DNA of 64,000 nt from the NCBI RefSeq assembly GCF_021155765.1, contig NC_060112.1, positions 9,610,001 to 9,674,000 on the forward strand. The letters are read 5' to 3'. Below are positions 11,301 to 23,528 of this stretch, in pieces. The notes under the pieces are model-generated. The model was not told where the DNA came from. It ran no database searches and saw only the letters and a list, made by a program, of their open reading frames with translations. The first letter of the stretch is position 1. Every line of letters begins with the position of its first letter. Source of the stretch: Diprion similis. Taxonomy: Eukaryota; Arthropoda; Insecta; Hymenoptera; Diprionidae. Position numbers and translations under genes: made by a program.

Positions 11301-14300
11301 GTATGAAGCCCTAGGCTTATGCAGCATTTGCAGGAGTTATGAATCGCCAACCCGCACTAGTTATAATCATATTATTTGCAATATCTACCATGTGGAGTTC
11401 GACTGTAGAAAATATAAATGAAATGAAATGTAAATAATACTGAGTTTCCGCGGCCAAGTAGTATCTCAGAAGAGTTTGGTTCTCATTACTCCCGGTGGTA
11501 TTAGTATACGCCCATTATGCATATCAAAAGCGTCCAGTAATCTCTATTCTCTGCCAGAAGTTCAACTTTCCATGCAGGTATTAAAAAAATTATTTCCTTA
11601 TTTACTGCAAATCGAAACCTGGAAATGCTGTTAAGTACAAAATTCAAAATATTTACGCAACGTCAGATGAATTATATCTTACTAATATACAAAAACAAAT
11701 ATAAAAAATTTTCAGTACTTGCCAAAAATCTGAAAGATTTTTTGATAACAAATTTTTTTTTTCAAGCAATACTTTTGATTTGCATTTGATGTACCATGTC
11801 TGTATATTATTTTGCTAGGAATCTTTCAACAGCCTCTCAACATTTGTCTTTAAACCAATGTAAATAGTAAAAATCATGAGCATCTACAACCGACTTGTAA
11901 ATTGTATATTTTTTAAAAAACTGAATATTTCTTAACATATTCATTATCGGCTTATGTCGCGAAAAATATGTGGTGTACTAGTCTTGACATACTGAACAGT
12001 AAACGGACAGAATCTTTTATCAGGATGTAAATTCGAGACGCTCGACTTTGACGTTCTGTGAGCAAAAGTGGCAAGCATTCGAAAACAAAACATCGCCCAG
12101 TTTTTTTCTGTTCTTTATTTTCAACTAGCTCGACAGTGCTTCAGGTTTGAATGCTCTGTCATATTTTTATACAAAAATAAAGTAAGTCAAAGCCAAGTGT
12201 CTCCATTTTACGACCCAATAGTGAGCGAAATTATGCGACTTTTCACTACCATTGACATTTGTTGTTTATAAACACAAATAAAAGCAAATGCTGACAATAT
12301 ACCAATCTGTTAAAACTTCAATTAAACTGTTCAGAAAACTATTCTGCAGTTTCTAAAAAAAACTAATCGTAAAATATTTTGAAAAACTGATAGACTTCCT
12401 TAACTGTTCTTCAATAACACCATTTGCAAATCTTTATTTGTACCATTTATAAAGCTTGAGGTTTTGAGCATAAAAATTGATTCAGCAAGCTTTATTTTTA
12501 TTTCGATTGTTATCAATCAGTGTGACGGGACGCTGCTCGCAACTGGAAGCTATGATGGATATGCCAGGATTTGGACAACGGATGGACGATTAGCGTCTAC
12601 GCTCGGGCAACACAAGGGTCCTATCTTCGCCCTGAAATGGAACAAGCGAGGGAATTATATTCTCAGCGCAGGCGTCGATAAAACTACTATTATTTGGGAT
12701 GCTGCGAGTGGTCAGTGTACTCAGCAGTTCAGTTTTCATTCTGCTCCTGCTTTAGATGTTGACTGGCAGACTAACACTTCCTTTGCCAGTTGCTCCACTG
12801 ATCAGTGCATTCACGTTTGCAAGCTGAGTGTTGATAAGCCAGTGAAAAGTTTTCAGGGGCACACGGTTAGTATATTTTAAGTTTAAAATCAAATTATAAC
12901 GATGACCTTATATTTATATTGAATCAATAATATTTGATCGTCGGATCTCAATGTGATTTTCTGAAATGATTCAAGTATCCACAGTTCGTTCAGAAGCACT
13001 GGATACACAAGTAAAGATATAAAATTTGTTGTAAATTATTCAATGATGCAGCGAAAAGAAGCTTCAGTGCTAATATCAGTTCATTGTTCATAGTAATTTT
13101 AGTTAATCCTTTATTCATCATTTACAACACAATTAAATGCATAGTTTTGCAAAGTATTGTTTTGAAATCAGAAATCTGTACAAAAATACCGAATTTTTCA
13201 CTACCTTCGTTATTCTTTCTTAAAATTGTTTGCACCTTATGTGATTACAACTAGCACGTTGACATTGATTTTTTTTTAATTGAATAAATAATAACAAGCT
13301 TCAAATCACTCTCATTACATTGCTTCGTTACATTCACAGAATGAGGTAAATGCGATCAAGTGGGATCCCCAAGGAAATTTGCTTGCCAGTTGTTCAGATG
13401 ATATGACCTTGAAGATTTGGTCGATGAAGCAAGACACCTGTGTACACGACTTACAAGCTCACAGCAAAGAGATTTATACCATCAAATGGTCACCTACGGG
13501 CCCAGGGACGCACAATCCGAGTATGAATTTGATCCTGGCCAGTGCCTCATTTGATTCTACTGTGAGATTGTGGGATGTTGAAAGGGGTGCCTGTATACAC
13601 ACACTTACAAAACATACAGAGCCTGTCTACAGTGTGGCCTTCAGTCCGGATGGTAAATTCCTTGCCAGTGGTAGCTTCGACAAGTGCGTCCATATTTGGT
13701 CTACTCAGGTTCGTTTTTCTTGCAATTTTATCACAAATATTCTAATAATTGTGTTTTCATTGTTCAGCAGTAACTGCATTTGCTCAAAAACAGCATATAC
13801 TTCGTATTGTTGATACGTAAATATTGAAATGCGGAAAATTCTCATTTGTTATCAGCTACCTCAGTCTTAAGGTAGCATATAAATTACGCACGTATGATCG
13901 TGAATGGCGTGGCGAAAGACCAGAACTACTCTTTTTTTATGTTGGTAACAGCAGAATCAATGATCTTCATTGAGATGATGAAATATGAAGGAATAGATGA
14001 AAAAAAACAATACACCCCAATCTTGCAGATTTGTATCAATGAAATTTTTTCTCTAATTGAAATTAGTTTATTGAATTATAGAATGTAGAATTAGTCAAAC
14101 GATCCAAAACAACCAGCTACGTTAGGAACCGTCGCTACTAAACTGTTCTCTGCGCCATTTAGTTAAGTGTGTGGTAACAACTTGACATGCAATTCAAATA
14201 CCTGGTTGTTGAAATATAAGTCCAAAATTTTTTTAGTCTACTAATATATAGCGGATAGCCCTCTAATATCGAAATTCAATCCATTGTTAATAGATTTATA

Positions 14301-14548
14301 TGAAGAATAATTTTTCACACAATGTAACAACTGTTTTTTGTTGTTACTGAAAAATGCATCATTCATGAAATTTCCGACTTATTTACGATGAATTAATCTG
14401 GATTTCAATCATTCAGAGCGGACAGCTGGTACATAGTTACAAAGGCACTGGTGGAATCTTCGAAGTATGTTGGAATAGTCGTGGAGACAAAGTTGGGGCC
14501 TCTGCCTCCGATGGAAGTGTGTTTGTCCTCGATCTACGCAAATTGTAA
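8346..14548 (+). CDS. ebi: F-box-like/WD40 co-repressor TBL1 (ebi)
   Basis: WD40 adaptor of the SMRT/NCoR nuclear co-repressor complex. It recruits ubiquitin machinery to exchange co-repressor for co-activator; Drosophila ebi acts in EGFR and Notch outputs. Coding exons are 8346-8403, 9377-9664, 10883-11238, 12521-12865, 13340-13708 and 14417-14548; all phases match, giving 515 residues, the normal family length. The N-terminal LisH region begins [19 protein letters not shown] and leads into an F-box-like segment. A Gln-rich linker (about residues 97-107) and an acidic, Gln-containing linker precede eight WD repeats starting near residue 165 ([15 protein letters not shown]). The WD part is almost identical to vertebrate TBL1XR1, with strings such as [12 protein letters not shown] and FDKCVHIW. 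A likely poly(A) signal is at 14753-14758. It is divergent from MsrB and convergent with GPATCH4. Confidence 0.97.
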
Positions 14549-15676
14549 TCATATCTTTACCAGACTGTATCTATTTAACGTAATATTTAATTACTTTTTT
14601 GACTATTATTTTGTACATTTGTTGTACAAAAATATATCCGTGGAATTCATCCAGTAAGTCTGGCTTTCATTGCAAAGGACAATTACTTTACACTCTCAAT
14701 TCCCAAACTGAAATGAAGCATCTGCATATTGTCGCCCGTTTCATAATTTTACAATAAACTGTAGTTTAAGATGCAAATACCGTTTAGGCACATTATTATT
14801 ATGACTACTATACTAATACTAATCTTAACGAATGCCGAACTGATGAGAATAAACTTCTATAAACAGACCAATGCCCTGGCTTATTGGATTATGTTGGATA
14901 AATAGCTACCTAGTTAGTGAACCTGGTACAAATTTTATATTAATTTTTTAATTCAGAAAGAAAATGAAACGCTTTCAACAGTTTCTTATTTTTGTAAATG
15001 TAAGAATAAACAATACGTGCTAGGTTAATCAAAACCCTTTAGAAATTCAAGGTTTAACCGGAGAATAAGATTCTGGAATGGGTTACTCATAATAAAATAG
15101 TTTTCATTTTGGCGTTTATTGACAAACGCTTTTCAAAATTCTTCTTCATATTGATTAACCTAATTTCGGATTTAAATAGAATCATACAAATTCAAGTATA
15201 GTAAAGTTTTGTGTAAAGCAAATCGTTTCGTTAGCTGTACTTCTGTTTCGCTTTTATCAATATGTATTCGTACTACGTACTAAGTATGTTTTACAAATTT
15301 TTTGCTATGAATACTTGTACAAATGTGAGTACTTCTTTGATGAAGAAACTCAATCCATTATTATTCGAGTTATATAGATCTGACAAAATTGATATACAAA
15401 TTATATTACATAACTAGCTAATTATTGAAAAGCATTGAAATTATCTAAACACTTTACATTTCTTGCCCTTTGAAAAATTCAAACTGAAATTTTGCAGATT
15501 TGTTGCAAATTTTTCTGATGTTAGCAATGCAATGCCACAAATCTTTCGGCAACGACACAAGTCCCACATGATCAGCAGAGTCTAGCTATATTTCTGACTT
15601 GCGAGATTTCAACTGTTCAAGTTTTGCATTACGCAATGCACTTTATTATTAGACCGCTTCATATGTTTTCCGATGT
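14549..15676. other. Convergent intergenic region, ebi / GPATCH4
   Basis: Holds the 3' untranslated ends of two converging genes. AATAAA at 14753-14758 suits ebi, and TTTATT at 15642-15647 (AATAAA on minus) suits GPATCH4, about 30 bases past its stop. I see no further coding or structured element. Confidence 0.6.
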
Positions 15677-18221
15677 TTAAGATTTCTTCCCCAAATCAAC
15701 TGACATTAACTTTTTTGTAATACGCTCTAATTTGTGCTTCTCTTTACGTTGGTGCGCATTTTTTTTTCTCTTGAAAATTCTGCTATTTAATTTATCTGCT
15801 TCGATTGCCTCATCACTAGCATTATCCTGCTTATGTATTTTTTTGCATTTTTTGGCTGTAGGACTATATTGTTCAAGAATAGTTGACAGTATATCTTTAA
15901 CGATTTCTCGACTGTCCCCTTTTCGTTTTCTGGATACTCTTATGGATTCATCGATCATACAGGCGGTGTCCAGTTGTTCTGTCAGGTCGTTAATTTTTCT
16001 TCTTTCTTTTTTTCGACCCTTTTTCGATTTTATATGCAGTCTCGGCTGTTCAGTTATTGGTGGAATCACAAGTTCGTCATCTTGTTCAATGGCATTTGCA
16101 TCATCATTCAGCACCGACTGATTTGACTCAATAATATCTGGCCATATACATTGATCTTTAATAACGTCTATATCAAGTTTCGTTGACTCTTCAAGAATAT
16201 CCGATGACTTTCGTTTATTCCCTTTAGTCCTCTTTTTTTTACAATTTGAAATTGATGCATCTAAATTCTCCTCAGCATCGGGACATTTAGTGTAGGAACA
16301 GCTTGGCTGTGGCCCTGTACCATTTACCAGATTATCAGCAATCATCACTGATTCAGGACGAGTTTTTGCTGTTTTTTTTTTACTTTTGGCATGCCGTTTA
16401 GACTTCACTGTTTCAAAGTTACAAGTGTCCCCTACCACTTGCGCAAGACTAGAACTCAAGGCAGCTTTCTCTGCTTTGATGAGTTTCATTTTTGCTAGCA
16501 GCTGCTTTTCTTGCTCTGCAATTCGTGCCAATTTTCCATTTAATGTTAACCCATGTCTTGCACCTTTGTGTGCTGTTCTTCCTCCACAAGCTTTAAACAA
16601 ATCTTCATCCGTTAATTCGACGTGATTCATTTTCTTGTCATTGGTGGCTATGTTTATATGTGGTGTGTTCTCTTCCATTACCTTCCCATCATTCAAGAGG
16701 GTAGAAGTCTTCAAGAAATTTCCATACTGGAGCTTGTGATTTTTTTTCAAAGCTTTGAGGCTTGATTTTTTTGTAGTTATATCAACTGTATCTTCATCAA
16801 TGACCTTCATTGAAATCCCTTGATCATTTGATTCAACTGATATGTTTTTGGCTGCTTCATTAAACACATTTTCCCACCAGTGATATGTGAATTGTTCTGC
16901 TGAATCATGACCTATACCTGCATGATCAAATTTTAACTTGGGTTTTATAGGTTCTGAAATGCCGCTTTCATTTTTTCCAAGTCCTTTGCCTGTAAAAACA
17001 AGAAATAACTATCATAACACTAGTTTTCAATCTTTGTGCAGACAATATTAATTGAATAACTGTCCTGGCATTGGATATCACTATAATAAAACAAAAACTT
17101 TCTAATGGTTAACAAAATGAAAAGAAAATTGACAACATTAGATGCATGAATTGAACAGGTTTTTCCCCACAAGTCACAACTAAACAGACATGAAACAATC
17201 GAAAAGTAACTTCAATTATTTCATTAATACTCAATGAATATTCTTACAGCGAATTTTTCTCTCGTATGTATCAAGGGATTACGTGTAAATATGAAATTAC
17301 TTTTTTGTTGCTTCCATAAGAAATGAACTAGCATCAGCATTATGAGGCAGTCTAACTTACAATTATTTTCAGTTTTTGAAGGATAAAGCTGTACCCGAAA
17401 TATCACAGCTATGAACTAGTTAAAACTTCAGAGATTGCTCCATAAATTGTTTTATGAATGTTGCTTAATGCACTCTCACAATTTACATTTTTGTAGCCAG
17501 AAAAATTTTCAAATTTTGCAAAGACCACAAGAGATAACTTGGCTGATTTTTTCTACACACTGATTGGTTTTAAATTAAAAGAATTCCAAATTTTACCTAA
17601 ATTGGTCTTTTTATTTTTGGGTTATTGCCAGGGAAATAAAGTTACATTTTGGCAAATAACCTGGGAACAGCTAGCTGATTCTGCTTATAATCTAAACAGT
17701 TCCAAGTACGCAAGAACCACATCGATAGAGACAGAATGATGAGAATTCCTTGAATTATTCGCGAAATCTCAATGAACGAGAAAATTCATCATTCACAGAC
17801 TTGCCACATGGAAATGATTGCAGGTGATTCTCTAGATCTCAAAACGTCAATAACCAGTAAAAAAAAAATAGATTTTTTATTTTCATCATAATAATTTCCC
17901 CTTATTTCTGAATACAGAGTAGTTTTAAATATTTGTATGTAAAATGTATTGAAGTATGATCGTATCCAGTTTGGAAAAAAACTCATTTAGTATTTATGTA
18001 TGTTTTGCTACTATGCATAATGAGTTGCGATAAATACAGGTTAGGTTTAACTTTAACGTATTTTACTGCGCCGCAAGAAATGAAGCAATAAGTAATGTTT
18101 TTTCCCTATATGCACTATGTTCATAACGCTCAATTTCCTACTCGATATTGTAAGACTGAACACCAATCTCACCTTCTGTCCATCCATATTTCAAGAGCTG
18201 TGCCTTGGCAAAATTTGCCAT
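15677..18221 (-). CDS. GPATCH4: G-patch domain protein 4
   Basis: Nucleolar/Cajal-body G-patch protein. Family members bind and stimulate DEAH helicases such as DHX15 in rRNA and snRNA maturation. Two coding exons, 18221-18173 and 16989-15677 (minus), join in phase to 453 residues, close to the vertebrate length. Exon 1 encodes FAKAQLLKYGWTEG and exon 2 continues GKGLGKNESGISEPIKPKLK, giving a classic G-patch with its spaced glycines (about residues 12-45), ending HAGIGHD and followed by YHWW. Near residue 150 the family-specific FKACGGRTAHKGARHGLTL segment is very well conserved. The rest is Lys/Arg-rich, with several basic clusters that should act as nuclear/nucleolar signals. The intron (16990-18172) splits the G-patch. 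A foldback element lies about 125 bp upstream of the ATG. Confidence 0.93.
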
Positions 18222-19128
18222 GTTTATACCGTGGCTTGCGGCGGTGCGAGCTGCGTGTCTACGTGTGCATACTGTGTGCACAGTGACCCTACAGTGACTG
18301 TGTGTCTCACGGCTTATTCCTAAGTCCGTGGTGTGTCCCAACCTTAAGGTGATTTTTAATCACGAGTGGTTGCTGCCGTCGTTACTACCGGACGCATACG
18401 AGTGGCCGCCTTCTTTTGTACGCGGATTTTGATTCGCTCTGAGACAAACTGCTGACTGCTCCTACAAAAGAAGGTGGCCTATCGCATGCGCTTGGTAGCA
18501 GCGACCGGCTGCAGCCACTCGTGATGAAAATCACCTCTTGGGCACTTTCCTTTTACGCTTAGAGTTTTTACGTCAATTTTCTAAGAATACCATAATTGAT
18601 GCATCTAAATATTTAAAAAAAACATCAACATTCACTATATTTCTGGGCCCCGATACCGACTTATTTTTCACTCGTGAAAGTAGGGATAATAGCCATCTGG
18701 ACCGATCAGAAGTCAGCTCTAAATGGAAAATGTTCTTTCACAAGTGGAAAATAAGTCAGAAAAAGGACACAGTTATATATAATCTAATTTCCTATTGTAA
18801 CGGTGCTGCTTCGGACGGTTGTTACCGACATCTTATTTCAGAAAGTTGTCTATACTAGAATTAGCGGACTTTGTCGGTAAAACAGACTGATCATATGCCC
18901 TTAAAAGTTATTTCAATCAGGTGTGTGACATGTGTAACATTGCAGAGAAGAATTGTCTGCTGCGGTGTTCGCTCGATTTCATCTACTCATCAATGTATTA
19001 GCGATCTTTCAATTGATAAAGCGTTCAATACTTGCCTCGACTACCATCGTTACTTTACGTTTATTTGATATAAGTGTCAGACCTGATATTCATTGTTCAT
19101 TACCAGCGGCTTAATTAATTTCGGTAAT
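18222..19128. promoter_or_regulatory. Divergent intergenic region, GPATCH4 / SDHC
   Basis: About 900 bp between the GPATCH4 ATG (minus) and the SDHC ATG (plus), containing the foldback element at 18345-18538. Frames at 18538-18858 and 18871-19068 are open only by chance composition and show no family match. Promoters for both genes should lie here, but no core element stands out. Confidence 0.5.
18345..18538. mobile_element. Foldback / MITE-like inverted repeat
   Basis: Two arms of about 75 bp (18346-18420 and 18463-18538) pair along nearly their whole length with scattered mismatches. Shared blocks are GGTGATTTT-ATCACGAGTGG at the outer end and GGC-CCTTCTTTTGTA at the inner end, with a loop of about 40 bases. 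The similarity may extend outward to CCCAA / TTGGG. There is no coding frame. It sits between the GPATCH4 and SDHC starts, so it may have been inserted in or near the GPATCH4 promoter. Confidence 0.75.
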
Positions 19129-20729
19129 ATGGCTCTCAGCTACACAAGGTATGATTAATTATGTGTTATTATTAAAACATTATCGAAAGTTTGATAAATT
19201 ACACTGAAAAATTATGTTTATATAATGCTGGAATTCCAGGTTACTTTGTAGACGGAACTTGGGTGTCAATGGGTTTCGAGGGTTTTACACCAGCAAGTGA
19301 GTTATGTAATGTCATATGTATGCTTTATTTATAAATCGTATAACCTACAAACTTTAGGTATCCATTGCCATTTATCCAATATACATCTGTTTTAAGTGAT
19401 TACCCGTTGCTGATGTGAATTTCATCTTCCTAGATGATGTAGAGTCCAAATCACGTTGGTGTGAGCTTTACTCTTGCAACATTACACCTTGTGTGATTTC
19501 ATAATTGTCGACTTTCATGTAATTTAGCCAAAAAAGCACTGTAGAAAAATTGTATAAGTCTATGAAAGTTCATTACTTGAATATTTCATTTCGCTGCAAT
19601 CATGGTTGGTGCCTTTTTGTAATTTCACAGGAACCTAGCCGTTTCCACATCAAACACTGCATTAGAAAAAGTAGCAGTTCATGAGAATCACGATGAGAAG
19701 AATATGCGTCTCAAAAGACCGATGTCTCCCCACTTGACCATTTATCAAGTGCAAATAACTACTCTGCTTTCAATCTCACACAGAGCTACAGGAATAGCGC
19801 TGTCTGGTTACGCAGCAACAATTGGATTGAGTGAGTAATAAGATAATGTAGAGCTTACTTTCGTAATTATCGGAAGCTGTATGTGACCATGTTATGACTT
19901 CCACTTTTATATTTTAGGTACTCTTTTTATGCCTGGTGGAATGCCATGCATGATTGAAGCTGTGCACGCGTTATGTTTACCAGCAGTTGCGATTGCGCTT
20001 GGTAAAACTGCTCTTGCTTTTCCAGTAGCATTCCATTTTTGCAACGGAATTCGTCACTTGGTAAGTTATTTCTAATCACAATTGTAAATTATTCTACTTT
20101 GCCACAGTCTTCCAAAGTTTGTGTAACAGCATTAGAGGTGATTTCATTGTAAATAGAGTGCCGACATTTCTCCTGGCGCAATTAGTTGTATAAATCTCAA
20201 AAATTAGCGGTTAAGTTGCAGTAAATTTTAGTTTGCAATTTATTTTATTATTAGCGATCTTTGATTAACTACCAAATGAAATGTGAGAGTACAAAAAACA
20301 GTTCCGTCTAACAGTCCAAGCTTCAGCAGATTATATGTCACAAAATTATGTCCATGTAATTAAAATATCGGGTTCCCTAAAGTTTTATGGAATTTGAGTT
20401 CTTTATACCAAAAATACTGTGTATCTTCGACCTTACACTTATCACTCTCGAGCCACCAAAACTAGTCTCTCTTTGATTCTTGATAAGTACATACACCATC
20501 TCCATTAATAAAAGTGAAAAATGATGTTTTGATTGAAAATTAAGACTCAAGAGTTGCTTTTGATGCATAATGTATAGGTATACTATCCTTATGTGCAAAA
20601 ATCTTATTTGGAAAATTTTTACAGGCTTGGGACTTGGGAGTGTTTCTCAGTATAAAGGATGTTTATACCACGGGCTATGTGATGGTCCTCGCAGCTGCTG
20701 CTCTGTCTGTGGTATTAGCAATCCTTTAA
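19129..20729 (+). CDS. SDHC: Succinate dehydrogenase cytochrome b560 subunit
   Basis: Membrane anchor of respiratory complex II, which carries electrons from succinate to ubiquinone at the inner mitochondrial membrane. Exons 19129-19148, 19240-19296, 19631-19830, 19918-20060 and 20625-20729 join in phase to 174 residues. The N-terminus (MALSYTRLLCRRNLG...) is Arg-rich and lacks acids, as a mitochondrial presequence should. The mature part opens with RPMSPHLTIYQ, then SISHRATGIALSG, in which S73 and R77 correspond to the quinone-site Ser and Arg. HFCNGIRHLAWDLG supplies H132, the expected haem b axial ligand. Three hydrophobic segments follow the family pattern (about residues 67-92, 105-130, 155-174). 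A poly(A) signal is at 20879-20884. Convergent with RFC3. Confidence 0.96.
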
Positions 20730-20908
20730 AAGTTTTTTGAATTTAAAATGTATTTATTGAAAGTTGAGCAACTGAAGTGAAATCATTAGTATTATTTGTC
20801 TAACTTGGCTTGTTCTTTGAATAGAGCCAAAATTCGATTATTCCCTTTCTGGAATGTCAAGTATGTACAATACAAAATAATAAAAATTATGTTGAATATC
20901 AATTGATT

Positions 20909-21054
20909 TTAACCCCTTGGGTACGGATTTATTTGAGAAAATATTTGCATGTGGAACGGTTAATTTTTGGTTCGACGTCTTAAACACGTCATCCACTCCT
21001 AGGGGAAAAAAGTGAATGACGTGTCTCAGACGTCAAATGTACCCAAAGGGTTAA
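20909..21054. mobile_element. piggyBac-like MITE with TTAA flanks
   Basis: A 146-bp segment bounded by TTAA on both sides. The ends are inverted repeats: CCCCTTGGGTAC on the left against GTACCCAAAGGG on the right. An inner inverted pair extends the symmetry (GACGTCTTAAACACGTCAT against ATGACGTGTCTCAGACGTC). TTAA target duplication with CCC-starting termini is the hallmark of piggyBac-superfamily elements; there is no transposase, so it would be non-autonomous. It lies just past the SDHC poly(A) signal. Confidence 0.75.
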
Positions 21055-21405
21055 TGAGTTTCCAGTGTGCTATCTGAACTGCCAAAAATGTCTGAGCACC
21101 ATTAACGACGCGACCATAAATTATAGCTCCCGATATCCGTGGTGTGATACTCAACCTGTAAAAAAATATCACGAATATTTGAAGAAAATGATCGCCTCAA
21201 TGAGAGCGTCAATGTTTTCCAAAATGCTTTAGTTAGTGCTGTTATTAGAATTATGAATACAATCATGAATACAATTTCAGCAATTCATACAGAATAATAC
21301 AAAACCTAAAGTAAATACAGCATTGTTGCCAAAAAAAGAGTTCAATACTCAACCACTCGGGTGTCACTAGTGTCTTTTTGCATTTAACAAAGTTAGGTAG
21401 CCTAG

Positions 21406-21690
21406 ATGACGAGCAGCGATTCTGATAACTACGGCTACATGGACTGGACTTGCATATTTGAGTGTGAAAACAAGAATTTGTTTATCGCTGACTGTACGCG
21501 ATATGCGATAAAGTTGCTATTAATTGCATACAGCTATGAATATTGCCGTATGAAGCCATGGTACAGCCTTGACATCTTAACTCTAGGACTGTATGACTGT
21601 AATATACAGTGCACACCTTTCAGCTACGGAAATGTGCCCTGTATATTTCTCAATGGTATAGGACACAGAACTTATGTTGGTAAACGCTGA
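21406..21690 (+). CDS. Hypothetical 94-residue frame
   Basis: ATG-started frame of 94 codons, visibly less AT-rich than the DNA around it, beginning MTSSDSDNYGYMDWTC and rich in Cys and Tyr. No domain, signal peptide or homologue is recognised. It lies in the gap between two converging genes with no visible promoter or splice partner. It may be a relic, an unspliced small gene or chance. I keep it only because composition and length are above background. Confidence 0.15.
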   Translation: MTSSDSDNYGYMDWTCIFECENKNLFIADCTRYAIKLLLIAYSYEYCRMKPWYSLDILTLGLYDCNIQCTPFSYGNVPCIFLNGIGHRTYVGKR

Positions 21691-21764
21691 TGAAAAATCA
21701 TCCATAAAATTATGACGCTATTATTTGAGAACAATTCCCTCACATTAATGCCTATCAGTGTTTA

Positions 21765-23528
21765 TTACATGAAATCTCCGAGTGAGGTTTCCATGAATTT
21801 TTTGTATATTGCCATAAACCTTGCTACAAATGCTTCTAAATGGAATATAGCTTTTGATCCATGATGCATTCTGTGCTCATACTCTGCAGCGGTAGTGGCT
21901 ATTTGAGTTTTAAGCTCAAGATCACAATTTTTTACTAATTCTTGCAGCAGCCCTTTGAAAATCAAATCACAAGGTATGCAATGTGTCAGTAAATCATACA
22001 GTCTACCGCGAACTTCTAACAGTTTTTTAGGTGACTGCTCTGCTATTATTAACTTAGCAGTGTTCTGAATATAGACTTGCCAGTCAAGTTCGGCAATATT
22101 TTGGTTTGCAGTGAAGGGATATCTGAAACACCATGAACGAATGAATACACATTAAAAATAGTATACAATTAATAAATATACTACAGTACAGTCACTCACT
22201 GTTGAACTTTGCAGGCCTCAAGCATTAAAATAGCTCTTCTCAAATTTCTTTCACTGGCTTCAGCAATTCTGATTGCTAATTCATGTGGTATAGTGAGTCC
22301 CTCGCGTTTACAGATTGACTCCAGAATAGTTGTAATTTCATTGATCTTTGGTGCTGGTATTCTTATGCCCAAACAACGTGATCGGATAGCTGGTAGGACA
22401 CGTGAAGTTGAATTGGCGCACAGTATTATTCTGCAAGTGGCCATATATTTTTCCATTGTCCGGCGTAATGCGTGTTGTGCATCTTTTGTTAATTGATCAA
22501 CATTCGTTAGCAGAATAACTAAAAACATATATTTTTTTTCAACAAAATTTCTAACAGGTGGTTATTGCATGCTTTGAGATCATGATTCATGTATTGCTTT
22601 TTAGATTTCTAAGACATTACTTTTAAACTCTCTTTGGCCCGTTGCATCTAGCTGATGTGTTTGGGCTACAGTTTTTATGAGGTCCATGACAACAACCCTA
22701 TCATACATGCCCACATCACTCGGATTAACTTCGATATGATAATTACTGCTGATAGTCATTATTTCAAGTTTTTTTCGAGAAGGAGTCTGTAAAACCAAGC
22801 AGTAAGTAAATCAATATAAGATCAATAACTAGGTGAAGTAAAGATATAAAATTTTGCACCATGAAAAGTGTGTGACAATAGTAAAATAAAAATGTTGGAA
22901 TGTTAAATTATTTAATTAAATTATATTAAATAAGCGTACGAGTACGATTATGGAACTCTCAAGGCTTACAATTGCTGAAATAATAGTAGAATACCAAATA
23001 CCTCGAAATTCATGCTTTCCATTCGTAGTTTCTCAGCACCACTGCCGTATAATTCTTTAATTATTCCCATTATCCGTGTTCTTTTTCCAGCTCCTGGAGG
23101 TCCATATACTAATAAATGTGGAAAATCTCCTTGTTGTACCTGTATTGAGAATAAATTAAAGTCCAACAAAGAATATTTTTTATAAACTGGTAGAATGAAT
23201 TGCAGAGGAGTATTATTTCGATGTACTGATCACCGAATGTGCACTTGTATTGACGCAAGGTTTATAATGTTATGCTTAAATGCAGTACAAGTATAATTGC
23301 AAAAAATGCATGGTGCTGAAGTTTGTAACATTAAAGTATCTTTCAGAGAAATTTTCTGAGATTTATTAACCGTAAGACAACCGAAAGTATTCACATTCAG
23401 GAAATGCATTGAATATCGTATGTAAAAGAAAGGAGGATTACCATGTTCACAAGACGTGTCGCTTGTTCAATATGATAATCAAGTTTTCCCAAACTAGTGG
23501 GACGATACTTATCAACCCACAAACTCAT
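21765..23528 (-). CDS. RFC3: Replication factor C subunit 3
   Basis: Small AAA+ subunit of the clamp loader that opens PCNA and places it on primed DNA; also part of the alternative checkpoint and cohesion loaders. Minus-strand exons 23528-23442, 23139-23002, 22786-22621, 22518-22200 and 22122-21765 join in phase to 355 residues, one shorter than human. It begins MSLWVDKYRPTSLGKLDYH. The Walker A motif GPPGAGKR is at about residues 42-49. The segment LLTNVDQLTKDAQHALRRTM holds the degenerate Walker B region, followed by a sensor region and the RSRC (SRC) motif that contacts the neighbouring subunit. The C-terminal collar segment ends GSKAIFHLEAFVARFMAIYK. In exon 3 I chose the donor right after EFK (GT at 22620-22619), because it restores the conserved EFKIILLTNVDQ junction. 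Confidence 0.96.

Larger units (their letters stand above)
20730..21764. other. Convergent intergenic region, SDHC / RFC3
   Basis: Contains the SDHC 3' untranslated region, the TTAA-flanked MITE (20909-21054), a possible minus-strand exon-like frame at 21026-21154 behind a good 3' splice site, and an ATG-started plus-strand frame at 21406-21690. Neither frame has a recognisable product. Both are discussed as findings. Confidence 0.5.
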
